Assembly (NCBI GenBank): GCA_010671975.1
Contig: JAAHIA010000079.1
Coordinates: 1-14,708 of the forward strand
From: Leptolyngbya sp. SIO4C1
Lineage (GTDB): Bacteria; Cyanobacteriota; Cyanobacteriia; Phormidesmidales; Phormidesmidaceae
Length of the DNA: 14,708 nt
Direction: 5' to 3'
The notes below the pieces were generated by a model. That model ran no database searches. It saw only the letters and a list, made by a program, of their open reading frames with translations, and had not been told where the DNA came from. Each line of letters begins with the position of its first letter. The stretch's first letter is position 1. The position numbers and the translations under genes are program-made. Shown here one piece after another: positions 8,781 to 14,708 of this stretch.

Positions 8781-8781
8781 T

Positions 8782-10074
8782 TCAGGGAGATGAGACGGTC
8801 TCGTGATCGGGGAGGCGTATTTCAGCCTCGCGTAGGGGACGGACACCGTAGCCGATAATGCCAACCAGCACTATGAGCACAGCGGTCGTGCTATAGATCA
8901 GCGCCATACCGCTGCCGGGCTGCGTGCCAAACAGGGGACCAAAGATGGGTGCCAGCCAGCCGTTGGGGCTCATGGCGGGTTCAAATACGTAATCGGCTAG
9001 GGGGCCGGCAACGAGGGGTGCGATCGCGGCGATCATCAAGCCAATCATTTGGTCAGCGGCGAGCACCCGTCCCTGCAGCGCGGGCGGTACTTTGGCATAC
9101 CAGATGGCGTTGCTAGAGCTGTAGTACAGCGGAATCGCCAGCGTCGCGGCGAAGTGAGCCGCCATCCAAACCAGCGGCGTTTGGCCCAGACCCAGCGCAA
9201 TTTTGCAACAGCCGGTCGCGATAAAGCCCAGCAGCATGCCGTGAATGCGCCGCTGAAAGCCGCCGCTGATGCTAATGGCTACTGCACCCAGAATGCCGCC
9301 AATCCCGGCAGCTGTGGTGACTGCCCCGAGTACCTGAGCATCGCCGCCGGAGCGGGCTAAAATCATCGGATTATAGAGCGCTTTGCCAATATCGCTGGGT
9401 ATGGCAAACAAAGAGAAGGCGACTACCAGCGCGACCAGGCTCGGCTGCCGCGCAATGTAGCGAAAGCCAAAGGTGAGATCGCGCCAACCGGTAATCTTAG
9501 GTGGGGTTGACTGACTTGGTTGCGGAATCTTGACGCTGAGCAGCGTGGCAATGGCTACCCCAAACGTAGCCAAATCGATAGCGATGATGCCGCTGAGTCC
9601 AATCACCGGGTAGAGACTCCCTGCCAGGATGGGCGAGAAAACGGCTGCTCCATAGTTGACCCCAGCTACCATGCTCTCCGCTCGGGCGTAGTGCTGCTTA
9701 GTGACTAGCAGCGCAATCGAGGTGGAATAGGCCAGCGTCTGCAGCTGCCCAAAGCAGCCATAGAGGGCGACTGCACCATATAGATGCCAGACTTGCAGCT
9801 GTCCCTGCCAAAACAAGAGGCCAATCGCAAGCGTGCAAACAGCGGCTACCACATCGCCTAGCAAAATTAGCTGTTTGCGTCTAAACCGATCGACAATCAC
9901 CCCAGCGACTGGCGTAATCGCAATGCGCGGCAGCTGGGAAAAAAAGGTAACCAGCGCTAGCGTCGTCGCCGATTCTGTTGCCTGCCAGACCCAGATCATC
10001 AGCGCAAATACGCTCATGTAGCTGCCAATGGTTGAGGCTAGCTGACCAACCCAGAGGATAGAAAAGGTTCTCAC
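8782..10074 (-). CDS. MFS (DHA3-type) exporter, probable siderophore or small-molecule efflux
   Basis: A 430-residue inner-membrane protein with about 12 hydrophobic segments. The family loop-2/3 motif appears as GVIVDRFRRK (residues 59-68), and the region after residue 355 has PLADYVFEPA followed by a Gly-rich segment. Both are common in proton-driven drug-efflux exporters of the MefA/EntS type that often sit beside siderophore or NRPS genes (family knowledge from memory). It starts at GTG, 5 bases after the receptor stop, with GGGAG inside the receptor's last codons, so translation is probably coupled. As last gene of an operon with TonB and a TonB-dependent receptor, it most plausibly exports a siderophore or expels its iron-free form after uptake. 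Import or export of another substrate cannot be excluded, and no biosynthesis gene is visible. Confidence 0.85.
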   Translation of the reverse strand: MRTFSILWVGQLASTIGSYMSVFALMIWVWQATESATTLALVTFFSQLPRIAITPVAGVIVDRFRRKQLILLGDVVAAVCTLAIGLLFWQGQLQVWHLYGAVALYGCFGQLQTLAYSTSIALLVTKQHYARAESMVAGVNYGAAVFSPILAGSLYPVIGLSGIIAIDLATFGVAIATLLSVKIPQPSQSTPPKITGWRDLTFGFRYIARQPSLVALVVAFSLFAIPSDIGKALYNPMILARSGGDAQVLGAVTTAAGIGGILGAVAISISGGFQRRIHGMLLGFIATGCCKIALGLGQTPLVWMAAHFAATLAIPLYYSSSNAIWYAKVPPALQGRVLAADQMIGLMIAAIAPLVAGPLADYVFEPAMSPNGWLAPIFGPLFGTQPGSGMALIYSTTAVLIVLVGIIGYGVRPLREAEIRLPDHETVSSP

Positions 10075-10079
10075 CGGTT

Positions 10080-12782
10080 TTAAAACTCCCAGTTCAAGCT
10101 GCCGACGATGGAGAAGGGCGCGCCCGGATTCACCCGAAACTGATCGCGGGCGCCTTCAAAGTAGCGAATATCAAATAGGTTCTGAAAGTTGAGCTGAGCG
10201 CTAAAGTTCTCGCGCCGGTAGAAAAGAGCGGCATCGGTGCGGGTATAGGCGGGCAGCACAAAGGGGTTGCGAATATCGCCGTTGCGCTCATCTTGAAAAT
10301 AGACGCCAACGCCTAGTCCCAGCCCGGCTAAGTCGCCCGACTGAATCTCATAGGAAGTCCAGAGACTGGCTGCATGCTCCGGCACGTTTAGCAGCCGTAG
10401 CCCCTCTGGAAACTCTCGATCTTCTAGCACGCGGGCATCGGTGTAGGCATAGCTAGCAATGATATTCCAGCCCGGTAGAATCTCGCCAGCCAGGTCGAAC
10501 TCGACGCCGTCGCTGGCCTGCTCGCCCAGCTGTATCTGAAAGCCGGGGTTAGCGGGATCTTGCGTCAGCACGTTGCTGCGGCGCAGGCGGTAGTAAGCCA
10601 GGGTCGCTGACAGCCGATCGTTAAATAGATTGGCCTTGATGCCCGCCTCAAACTGGTTGCCGCGCTCGGGACTGAACACTTCTCCCGTTTCTGAGCGCCC
10701 AATCACCGGGTTAAACGACTCGGTATAGCTAGCATAGAGCGAGATATCTTCGCTGGGCTTGATTACCAAACCCACGCGCGGGCTAAAGGCGGTATCAAAG
10801 ACGCTGATGGGGCTCGGATCGGCCCGATTAGCCAAGTCTTGAAAACTCTGATCGGCAAAATCTAGCCGTCCGCCGAGTAAGAGAATAATGCTGTCGCCAA
10901 AATCTAGCTGCGTTTGACCGTAGAGCCCAACGGTGCTAACGCGCGTGAAACTGTCGCTGCCGACGCGCTCGTTCAAATCAACGCCACCAAAGCCTGGAAT
11001 ATCGCTAAAAAAGCGGCTAGCGTCGTAGTTGGGGTCAAAAATATCGAAAGGCTCTGCGTCTGATAAAAACGGCAAAAACAGCCGCTGCAAGATTTTGTCT
11101 CGCGTTTCAGTCTGCGACCATTCCAACCCCAGCAGCAGCGTCTGGTCAATGCCCAGCACTTCAAAGTCGCCAATGACGTTGGTATTGAGCGTGTAGGCGG
11201 TGCGATCGCTCGGGTTGTCAATATAAATCCGATCGAGCTGAGTAATATCTGGCTGACCGCGCTCTTGAACAAAGCCGACGCCAACCACGGCACTATCTCG
11301 CGGCGTCGTCTGGAAGGAAGCTAGAAATTCATTATTCAGCCGCCAGCGATCGCTCAAGTTATGCTGCAGACGATAGCCCAATCGCGTGACGCTGGTCTCG
11401 GTACGGCTAATATCGGGCTCACCCAAGTTGGCGCGAATATCCAACGTGCCTGCAGTTTCCAGCGCCTCGGCTGAAAGTTCAGCACCGCCATCTAAAATTT
11501 CCTCAATAAAGGTGTTATCTTCTAGGCCAATCGCCGAGGCCGCTGGCAGCCCTGGCGCTGTGCCGCGCGTCACGTTGCTGACATACTCTAGGTCCACAAT
11601 CAGGCTGCTGCGGTCGGTGTCAATTAGCCGCAGCGAAGGGGCAGTAAAGAAAAATTCGCTATCGACAAAGTCTCTAAAGCTGTTTTGGGCCTCATAGGCC
11701 AGATTCAGGCGATAGCCCATCGTGTGGCTAGCAGTGTCAAACGGCCCTGTCAGGTCGAGCGTTGAGCGATAGAGCGCATTGTTGCCAACCGCGATATCAA
11801 ACTCATAGCGCGGCTCACGCAGCGGCACTTCGGTAATCAGGTTAATTGTCCCGCCCAGGTTCCCCGCGCCAAACAGCACCGAGGCCGGACCCTTGAGAAT
11901 TTCGATCTGCTCGATATTGCTCAGTCCTGAGCTGAGTCGCAGCGTGTCGTCGCGCAGGCCGTTGCGCAAAATGTTGCTGGTTTCAAAGCCGCGCACAATC
12001 GGCGTGGTGGCTCGCCCACCGGCGGAGGTACGCCCGGCGCTGACGCCGCTAACGTTGCGCAGCGTGTCGCCCAAGCTGCCGGCTGACTGATCTTCGATCA
12101 CCGCCTCAGGAATCACCTGAATGCCCTGCGGCACGTCAAGAATGTCGGTATCGGTGCGGGTACCGGCGCTGGCGGTTGGCACGCGATAGCTCGACAGCGG
12201 CGCTGCGGCCACAATGATGCGCAGGTTGCCGCTCTCAAAGCTGAGATCGCCCGACGTGGTATCCGGCGGTACCGTCACCACGTCGAGCCGCAGCGCCTCT
12301 GAGGTGCGCTCTAGGTAGGCACTGGGTGCTGTTGCATCTGTGCCCACTACGGTAATGCGGACTTCATCCTCTCGCTGCTCTAGCGTCACTAAGGCTACCG
12401 ACGGCACCGGATTGAGCTGCTGATAGCCGGCACCGCTGGGCAGCGCCAGCTCAGCATTGGTGAGATCAAGCCGCAGCGTATTTTCTGCTTGAGACTGAAA
12501 TACCTCGGGCAGAGTGGGGTCAGCAGTAACCAGTACCAGCTGCAGGCCGTCAGCGATCTCACTGACAATGACATCGATAATCTGGGCCGGTGCCGACGCG
12601 GCGGCTGGAAAAACCTGCTCGATGGACAGAGATGGGGGTGAGTCTGGGGCGGCTGGTTCAGCGGGCAGAGACTGGGCCTGTGCAATCTGAGGGTTTAAAT
12701 AGAGGGCAATCGATAGACTTAGGAAACTGGGCGCGATCGCATTGCTCAATCGCCAAACTGGCGCTGTGCACAAGAACCTCAT
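10080..12782 (-). CDS. TonB-dependent outer-membrane receptor with N-terminal AMIN domain, siderophore type
   Basis: A 900-residue protein that imports a ligand across the outer membrane using energy relayed by TonB. Residues 1-36 look like a signal peptide ending in AQA. Residues about 70-168 are an AMIN domain, characteristic of cyanobacterial receptors and thought to anchor to peptidoglycan or the periplasm. DTDILDV (211-217) is a TonB-box candidate. The plug spans about 215-320 with VPQGIQVIP, PIVRGF, IEILKGPASVLFGAGNLGG and INLITEVP. The rest forms the 22-strand barrel and ends in NLFDIRYF and a terminal aromatic (NWEF). The siderophore-receptor subfamily fits the plug best; the ligand (hydroxamate, catechol or other chelate) cannot be read from the sequence. 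ATG 12782 overlaps the TGA of the small upstream gene (ATGA), with AAAAGG 5 bases upstream, so it is likely translated by coupling. Confidence 0.93.
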   Translation of the reverse strand: MRFLCTAPVWRLSNAIAPSFLSLSIALYLNPQIAQAQSLPAEPAAPDSPPSLSIEQVFPAAASAPAQIIDVIVSEIADGLQLVLVTADPTLPEVFQSQAENTLRLDLTNAELALPSGAGYQQLNPVPSVALVTLEQREDEVRITVVGTDATAPSAYLERTSEALRLDVVTVPPDTTSGDLSFESGNLRIIVAAAPLSSYRVPTASAGTRTDTDILDVPQGIQVIPEAVIEDQSAGSLGDTLRNVSGVSAGRTSAGGRATTPIVRGFETSNILRNGLRDDTLRLSSGLSNIEQIEILKGPASVLFGAGNLGGTINLITEVPLREPRYEFDIAVGNNALYRSTLDLTGPFDTASHTMGYRLNLAYEAQNSFRDFVDSEFFFTAPSLRLIDTDRSSLIVDLEYVSNVTRGTAPGLPAASAIGLEDNTFIEEILDGGAELSAEALETAGTLDIRANLGEPDISRTETSVTRLGYRLQHNLSDRWRLNNEFLASFQTTPRDSAVVGVGFVQERGQPDITQLDRIYIDNPSDRTAYTLNTNVIGDFEVLGIDQTLLLGLEWSQTETRDKILQRLFLPFLSDAEPFDIFDPNYDASRFFSDIPGFGGVDLNERVGSDSFTRVSTVGLYGQTQLDFGDSIILLLGGRLDFADQSFQDLANRADPSPISVFDTAFSPRVGLVIKPSEDISLYASYTESFNPVIGRSETGEVFSPERGNQFEAGIKANLFNDRLSATLAYYRLRRSNVLTQDPANPGFQIQLGEQASDGVEFDLAGEILPGWNIIASYAYTDARVLEDREFPEGLRLLNVPEHAASLWTSYEIQSGDLAGLGLGVGVYFQDERNGDIRNPFVLPAYTRTDAALFYRRENFSAQLNFQNLFDIRYFEGARDQFRVNPGAPFSIVGSLNWEF

Positions 12783-12955
12783 AGACGCCTTTTACTCTCT
12801 TTACGCCACTTGCGAGACAGCCAGAGTCCCCAGCTGGCTAGGGCTAAAAAGCAGGCAATCAGCAGCCAGTGATCCCAGCGAGCTGGGTTAAAGCTTTCAC
12901 CCTGGCTAAGCGCGGTTCGCAGCTGCCGTACAGTATCTTGCAAACTACTGATCAT
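12779..12955 (-). CDS. 58-residue single-pass membrane protein coupled between tonB-like and receptor genes
   Basis: This short frame runs from ATG 12955 to TGA 12779. The ATG lies inside the last codons of the tonB-like gene in another frame, with a perfect GGAGG (12962-12966) 6 bases upstream, and the stop overlaps the receptor start as ATGA. The protein has a polar, probably helical N-terminus (MISSLQDTVRQLRTALSQGE), one hydrophobic segment at about residues 30-47 (WLLIACFLALASWGLWLS) and a strongly basic tail (RKWRKESKRRL). By the positive-inside rule the tail is cytoplasmic and the N-terminus periplasmic. I do not recognise a family. Its place suggests an accessory subunit or stabiliser of the TonB complex, or simply a translational bridge; both are inference. 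Confidence 0.8.
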   Translation of the reverse strand: MISSLQDTVRQLRTALSQGESFNPARWDHWLLIACFLALASWGLWLSRKWRKESKRRL

Positions 12956-14261
12956 TGGGAACCTCCGGACTGGGGGCGGGGGGCGGCGGCGATTCGACTG
13001 GCGGCGTAGCAGGCGCTGCCTCTACGGGCGGCGGGGCTGAATCGGGCGCCGGGGGCGGCTCAGGAATAGCAGGGGCGGGTGGCGGCTTAGCGGGTTCTGG
13101 TGCAGGCGGTGCGGGCTCAGACGGCTCTAGCGTAGACGGCGCCGGCTCAGACGGCTCTAGCGTAGACGGCGCCGGCTCAGGTGATTCAGCCGGCTCAGAG
13201 AGCTGCTCGAAGGCGGCGTCGGCAGCAGCGTCTGACGCATCAGACGAGGAGCTATTTGGCTTGCCAGGAGACGCTGCTGGCTCACTAGGCGGAGCGGCTG
13301 TGGGGGTAGCAGGCGCGGCGTCAGGCTGCACCGCAGACCGATCGGGCGTAACGGGGCTGATCGCCTGCTGCAGCGGCAGCTCGACCGTCCGTCTTTCGCC
13401 AGCTTGCTGAGCGGCTGCATACTGCTCCGAGCCTTCCATCACAAAGGTGACATCGACTGAGACCTGACCACCCAGTCCCTGGGGATCGCGAAATCGCCAG
13501 TTCTGGCGGGCTTCTTCGAGCGCAGCTTGATCAAAGGCAGCGTTGCCGCTAGAGACTTCAATCACGGCGTCAACCACCCGTCCGGCGCCATCAAAAATGA
13601 CGTTGACTACCGGCTGCCCTTCAATCTGTTCGCGCTGAGCCGAGAGCGGATAGTCTGGCGCTGAGCAGGGATTGCAGGATACAGAGCGAGAGGTAGCGCG
13701 ACGACGGGCCAACGATACTTCCTGAACAGGCTCGCGCGGAATGACCGCCGGTTCTGGCACAGGTTCCGGTGCGAGCGGCGGCGCTGGCAGATTAATCCGG
13801 TTCTCGCTGCCTACCGGTGGCCCCGAGCCAGGGACTAGGCCAATGACGGTTGAGTCACCTACCGCGCCCTGACCGCCTTCAACCCCGTTTGCTGCTGCAA
13901 CGGCAGCCGGCACTGGCACCGTATCGACTGACTCTGCTGTCGGCTGAACGGGTACAGACTCAGTGGCAAGCGGCGGCGCGCTGGGCTGCTCTGACATGGC
14001 TGCTGGTTCATCCGTCGGTTCGATTGGGGCTTCCTCGGGCGGCGGCGACTGGTTTAGCTCGTCTTCGACGACAATTTCAATCGGAATGCTGTCTTCAGCC
14101 GGGGAGTTGCCGCCTTCTAGCAGTCGCCCGGCGAATCTAGCAACCCGAGGAATAGAAAGAATATGAAACCCAATCGCTACAATCGCGCCGACGCCTAGCG
14201 CCCATCGCATGATGCGGAGCTCTCGACGAAAGTGCTCTAAGCGGAGTTTAGAAAAGCCCAT
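12945..14261 (-). CDS. TonB-family energy transducer with an internal TonB C-domain and a long Pro-rich tail
   Basis: A 438-residue protein expected to pass proton-motive energy from ExbB/ExbD to outer-membrane receptors. After a basic N-terminus there is one membrane segment (about residues 20-38). Its His33 matches the conserved TonB helix histidine, while the Ser four residues before is Ala29. A Pro/Glu-rich periplasmic spacer runs to about 190. The TonB C-terminal fold lies at about 196-280: CNPCSAPDYP, EGQPVVNVIFDGAGRVVDA, SSGNAAFDQAALEEARQNW, VDVTFVMEG. The CxxC before the YP motif is notable. Unlike classic TonB, 158 more residues follow, rich in Pro, Ala, Ser and Glu with a tandem TLEPSEPAPS repeat. 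ATG 14261 is the only in-frame ATG that gives the full membrane anchor; upstream GAG is a weak ribosome site. It is first in the operon and divergent from an ExbB-like gene. Confidence 0.85.
   Translation of the reverse strand: MGFSKLRLEHFRRELRIMRWALGVGAIVAIGFHILSIPRVARFAGRLLEGGNSPAEDSIPIEIVVEDELNQSPPPEEAPIEPTDEPAAMSEQPSAPPLATESVPVQPTAESVDTVPVPAAVAAANGVEGGQGAVGDSTVIGLVPGSGPPVGSENRINLPAPPLAPEPVPEPAVIPREPVQEVSLARRRATSRSVSCNPCSAPDYPLSAQREQIEGQPVVNVIFDGAGRVVDAVIEVSSGNAAFDQAALEEARQNWRFRDPQGLGGQVSVDVTFVMEGSEQYAAAQQAGERRTVELPLQQAISPVTPDRSAVQPDAAPATPTAAPPSEPAASPGKPNSSSSDASDAAADAAFEQLSEPAESPEPAPSTLEPSEPAPSTLEPSEPAPPAPEPAKPPPAPAIPEPPPAPDSAPPPVEAAPATPPVESPPPPAPSPEVPNDQ
12962..12966 (-). promoter_or_regulatory. 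Strong internal ribosome site GGAGG for the small membrane protein
   Basis: GGAGG on the minus strand is embedded in the tonB-like coding sequence and ends 6 bases before the ATG at 12955. It is the best Shine-Dalgarno match in the operon. This supports real translation of the 58-residue gene, whereas the receptor and MFS starts appear to rely on coupling. Confidence 0.75.
13114..13180 (-). repeat. 30-bp tandem repeat in the tail of the TonB-like gene
   Basis: Two exact 30-base units (13114-13143 and 13144-13173) are followed by the first 7 bases of a third. They encode 10-residue repeats of the TLEPSEPAPS type. Exact DNA identity points to recent duplication, and 30 bases keep the frame, so copy number may vary between strains. 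Confidence 0.9.
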
Positions 14262-14327
14262 GTACTCTACGATTGTTCATAGGAACGACGGTTAGTCAGT
14301 GAACGCTTCATGATCTAGCTACATCAG

Positions 14328-14347
14328 ATTATCAGAAATTTTTCTCA
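14328..14347 (-). promoter_or_regulatory. Candidate tonB-operon -10 overlapped by an AT-rich inverted repeat
   Basis: On the minus strand GATAAT (14328-14333) is the best -10 candidate, about 65 bases upstream of the ATG. No good -35 lies at the right distance, which suggests an activated promoter. Overlapping it, TCAGAAA (14332-14338) and TTTCTCA (14341-14347) form an inverted repeat of 7-2-7 with one mismatch. An A/T-rich dyad over the -10 is what a Fur operator would look like, but it does not match the classic Fur consensus closely. Confidence 0.35.
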
Positions 14348-14502
14348 ATAAATATTGGCAGCCCAAAAAGGAAATCGGTCCAGCCTTTTCTTAAGATTTA
14401 CTTCAAACTCTTCCGCTGATTCATTTTCAGACTCTTAGGTTCAGATCGTCTAGCCCTCATAGGCTCCGAAATAGTATTATGATGAATCCTGAAAGTCAGT
14501 TA

Positions 14503-14514
14503 AGTGAATTCACT
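14503..14514. repeat. Perfect 12-bp palindrome AGTGAATTCACT
   Basis: AGTGAATTCACT is fully self-complementary and sits in the middle of the divergent control region, touching the direct repeats that follow. It could be a dimeric-regulator site for either gene. A 12-base palindrome can arise by chance, so confidence in function is low. Confidence 0.35.
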
Positions 14515-14546
14515 AAGATCTATGTAAGATCTACGTCCAAGGTCTA
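14514..14546 (+). promoter_or_regulatory. Direct-repeat array TAAGATCTA upstream of the ExbB-like gene
   Basis: TAAGATCTA occurs exactly at 14514-14522 and 14525-14533 (period 11 bases), and CAAGGTCTA (7 of 9 matches) at 14538-14546. The array ends one base before a perfect TTGACA. Direct repeats about one helical turn apart next to a -35 are typical of activators, such as OmpR/PhoB-family or AraC-family regulators (general knowledge). The actual regulator is not known. Confidence 0.5.
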
Positions 14547-14547
14547 C

Positions 14548-14577
14548 TTGACAATTACTTCTATTTAGCTCTAAGTT
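14548..14577 (+). promoter_or_regulatory. Promoter candidate for the ExbB-like gene
   Basis: A perfect -35 hexamer TTGACA (14548-14553) is followed after 18 bases by TAAGTT (14572-14577), a weak -10 with three of six matches. Transcription would start near 14584, about 55 bases before the start codon. The weak -10 agrees with a need for the activator suggested by the adjacent repeats. Confidence 0.4.
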
Positions 14578-14637
14578 TTTCAGTAATCTCACGTAAGTCT
14601 GTACTCCCAATTTACCCCATGTCTACTGCTCACACCC

Positions 14638-14708
14638 ATGTCTACAAGTGAAGCCTTTGCAGCTGGTGGCATTGTTATGTGGCCGCTGCTTTTGTTTTCG
14701 ATTGCAAC
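14638..14708 (+). CDS. ExbB/TolQ-like proton-channel protein, N-terminal fragment
   Basis: Only 23 complete codons are present before the right edge. The peptide starts MSTSEAFAAGGIVMWPLLLF, followed by SIA. A short polar stretch followed by AGG(I/V)VMxPLLxxS is characteristic of the first membrane helix of the MotA/TolQ/ExbB family, especially cyanobacterial ExbB-like proteins. Such proteins form, with ExbD, the proton channel that drives TonB. The gene diverges from the tonB-like gene across a 376-base control region, which strengthens the call. No clear ribosome site precedes the ATG. An overlapping 10-codon frame (14619-14651) starts upstream with the same ATGTCTAC sequence. Another inner-membrane protein is possible because so little of the gene is visible. 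Confidence 0.65.
   Translation, partial: MSTSEAFAAGGIVMWPLLLFSIA

Larger units (their letters stand above)
7961..8781. other. Long intergenic region without a convincing gene
   Basis: About 820 bases separate the giant gene from the last gene of the operon, both on the minus strand, so the region is the leader of the giant gene. No reading frame in it combines length, a ribosome site and recognisable protein character. It contains a promoter-like element at 8432-8460, inverted repeats at 8302-8323, 8397-8416 and 8546-8584, the heptamer GACAGGC at 8221, 8248 and 8291, one HIP1 site (8281) and an AT-rich block at about 8655-8710. An unannotated small RNA cannot be excluded. Confidence 0.6.

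Noticed and set aside
10973..11293. 106-residue minus-strand frame inside the receptor
   Set aside because: It is in a different frame from an intact, well-matched beta-barrel sequence and has no start signal.
12955..13410. Gly/Ser/Ala-rich 151-residue plus-strand frame
   Set aside because: It is the complement of the Pro-rich TonB tail; the low-complexity composition follows from the opposite strand.
14479..14568. 29-codon plus-strand frame in the divergent control region
   Set aside because: No ribosome site or recognisable sequence, and it runs through the repeat array and TTGACA element, which are better explained as control DNA.

Overview
The window looks cyanobacterial. The palindrome GCGATCGC (HIP1, a cyanobacterial signature) occurs at least eight times, at 239, 992, 7770, 8281, 9019, 11202, 11346 and 12733. 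The TonB-dependent receptor carries an N-terminal AMIN domain, the usual layout for cyanobacterial receptors. The genus cannot be fixed from the sequence; a GC-rich filamentous type is possible but is only a guess.

Left half (1-7960, minus strand). One giant reading frame runs off the left edge. It is open for 2653 codons in a single frame from a GTG at 7960 to position 2. It encodes an acidic, Cys-poor secreted or surface protein built from about 14 Calx-beta-type modules and three PPC (pre-peptidase C-terminal) domains. Part of it is a higher-order tandem duplication with a period of about 1.22 kb (about 406 residues, three modules). No signal peptide is visible, so type I secretion is the likeliest route, but the C-terminus lies outside the window.

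Middle (7961-8781). About 820 bases without a convincing gene lie upstream of the giant gene. They hold a good sigma70-like promoter for the giant gene (TTGACA-17-TAAAGT on the minus strand), several hairpins, short direct repeats and a hairpin just after the neighbouring operon's last stop codon.

Right half (8782-14261, minus strand). A compact four-gene operon is read tonB-like, then a 58-residue membrane protein, then an AMIN/plug/barrel TonB-dependent receptor, then an MFS exporter. The small protein's ATG lies inside the end of tonB behind a perfect GGAGG. Its stop overlaps the receptor start (ATGA), and the MFS gene begins 5 bases after the receptor stop. The layout suggests translational coupling and one job: outer-membrane uptake of a metal chelate, probably a siderophore, with export of a small molecule across the inner membrane.

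Right edge (14262-14708). A divergent control region contains an AT-rich inverted repeat over the likely tonB -10, three copies of a TAAGATCTA-like 9-mer just upstream of a perfect TTGACA, and the first 23 codons of a plus-strand gene whose N-terminus resembles ExbB/TolQ. With ExbB beyond the edge, the locus would be a self-contained energised import and export system. Its most unusual parts are the small coupled membrane protein and the TonB-like protein, whose conserved C-terminal domain is internal and followed by a 158-residue Pro-rich tail.
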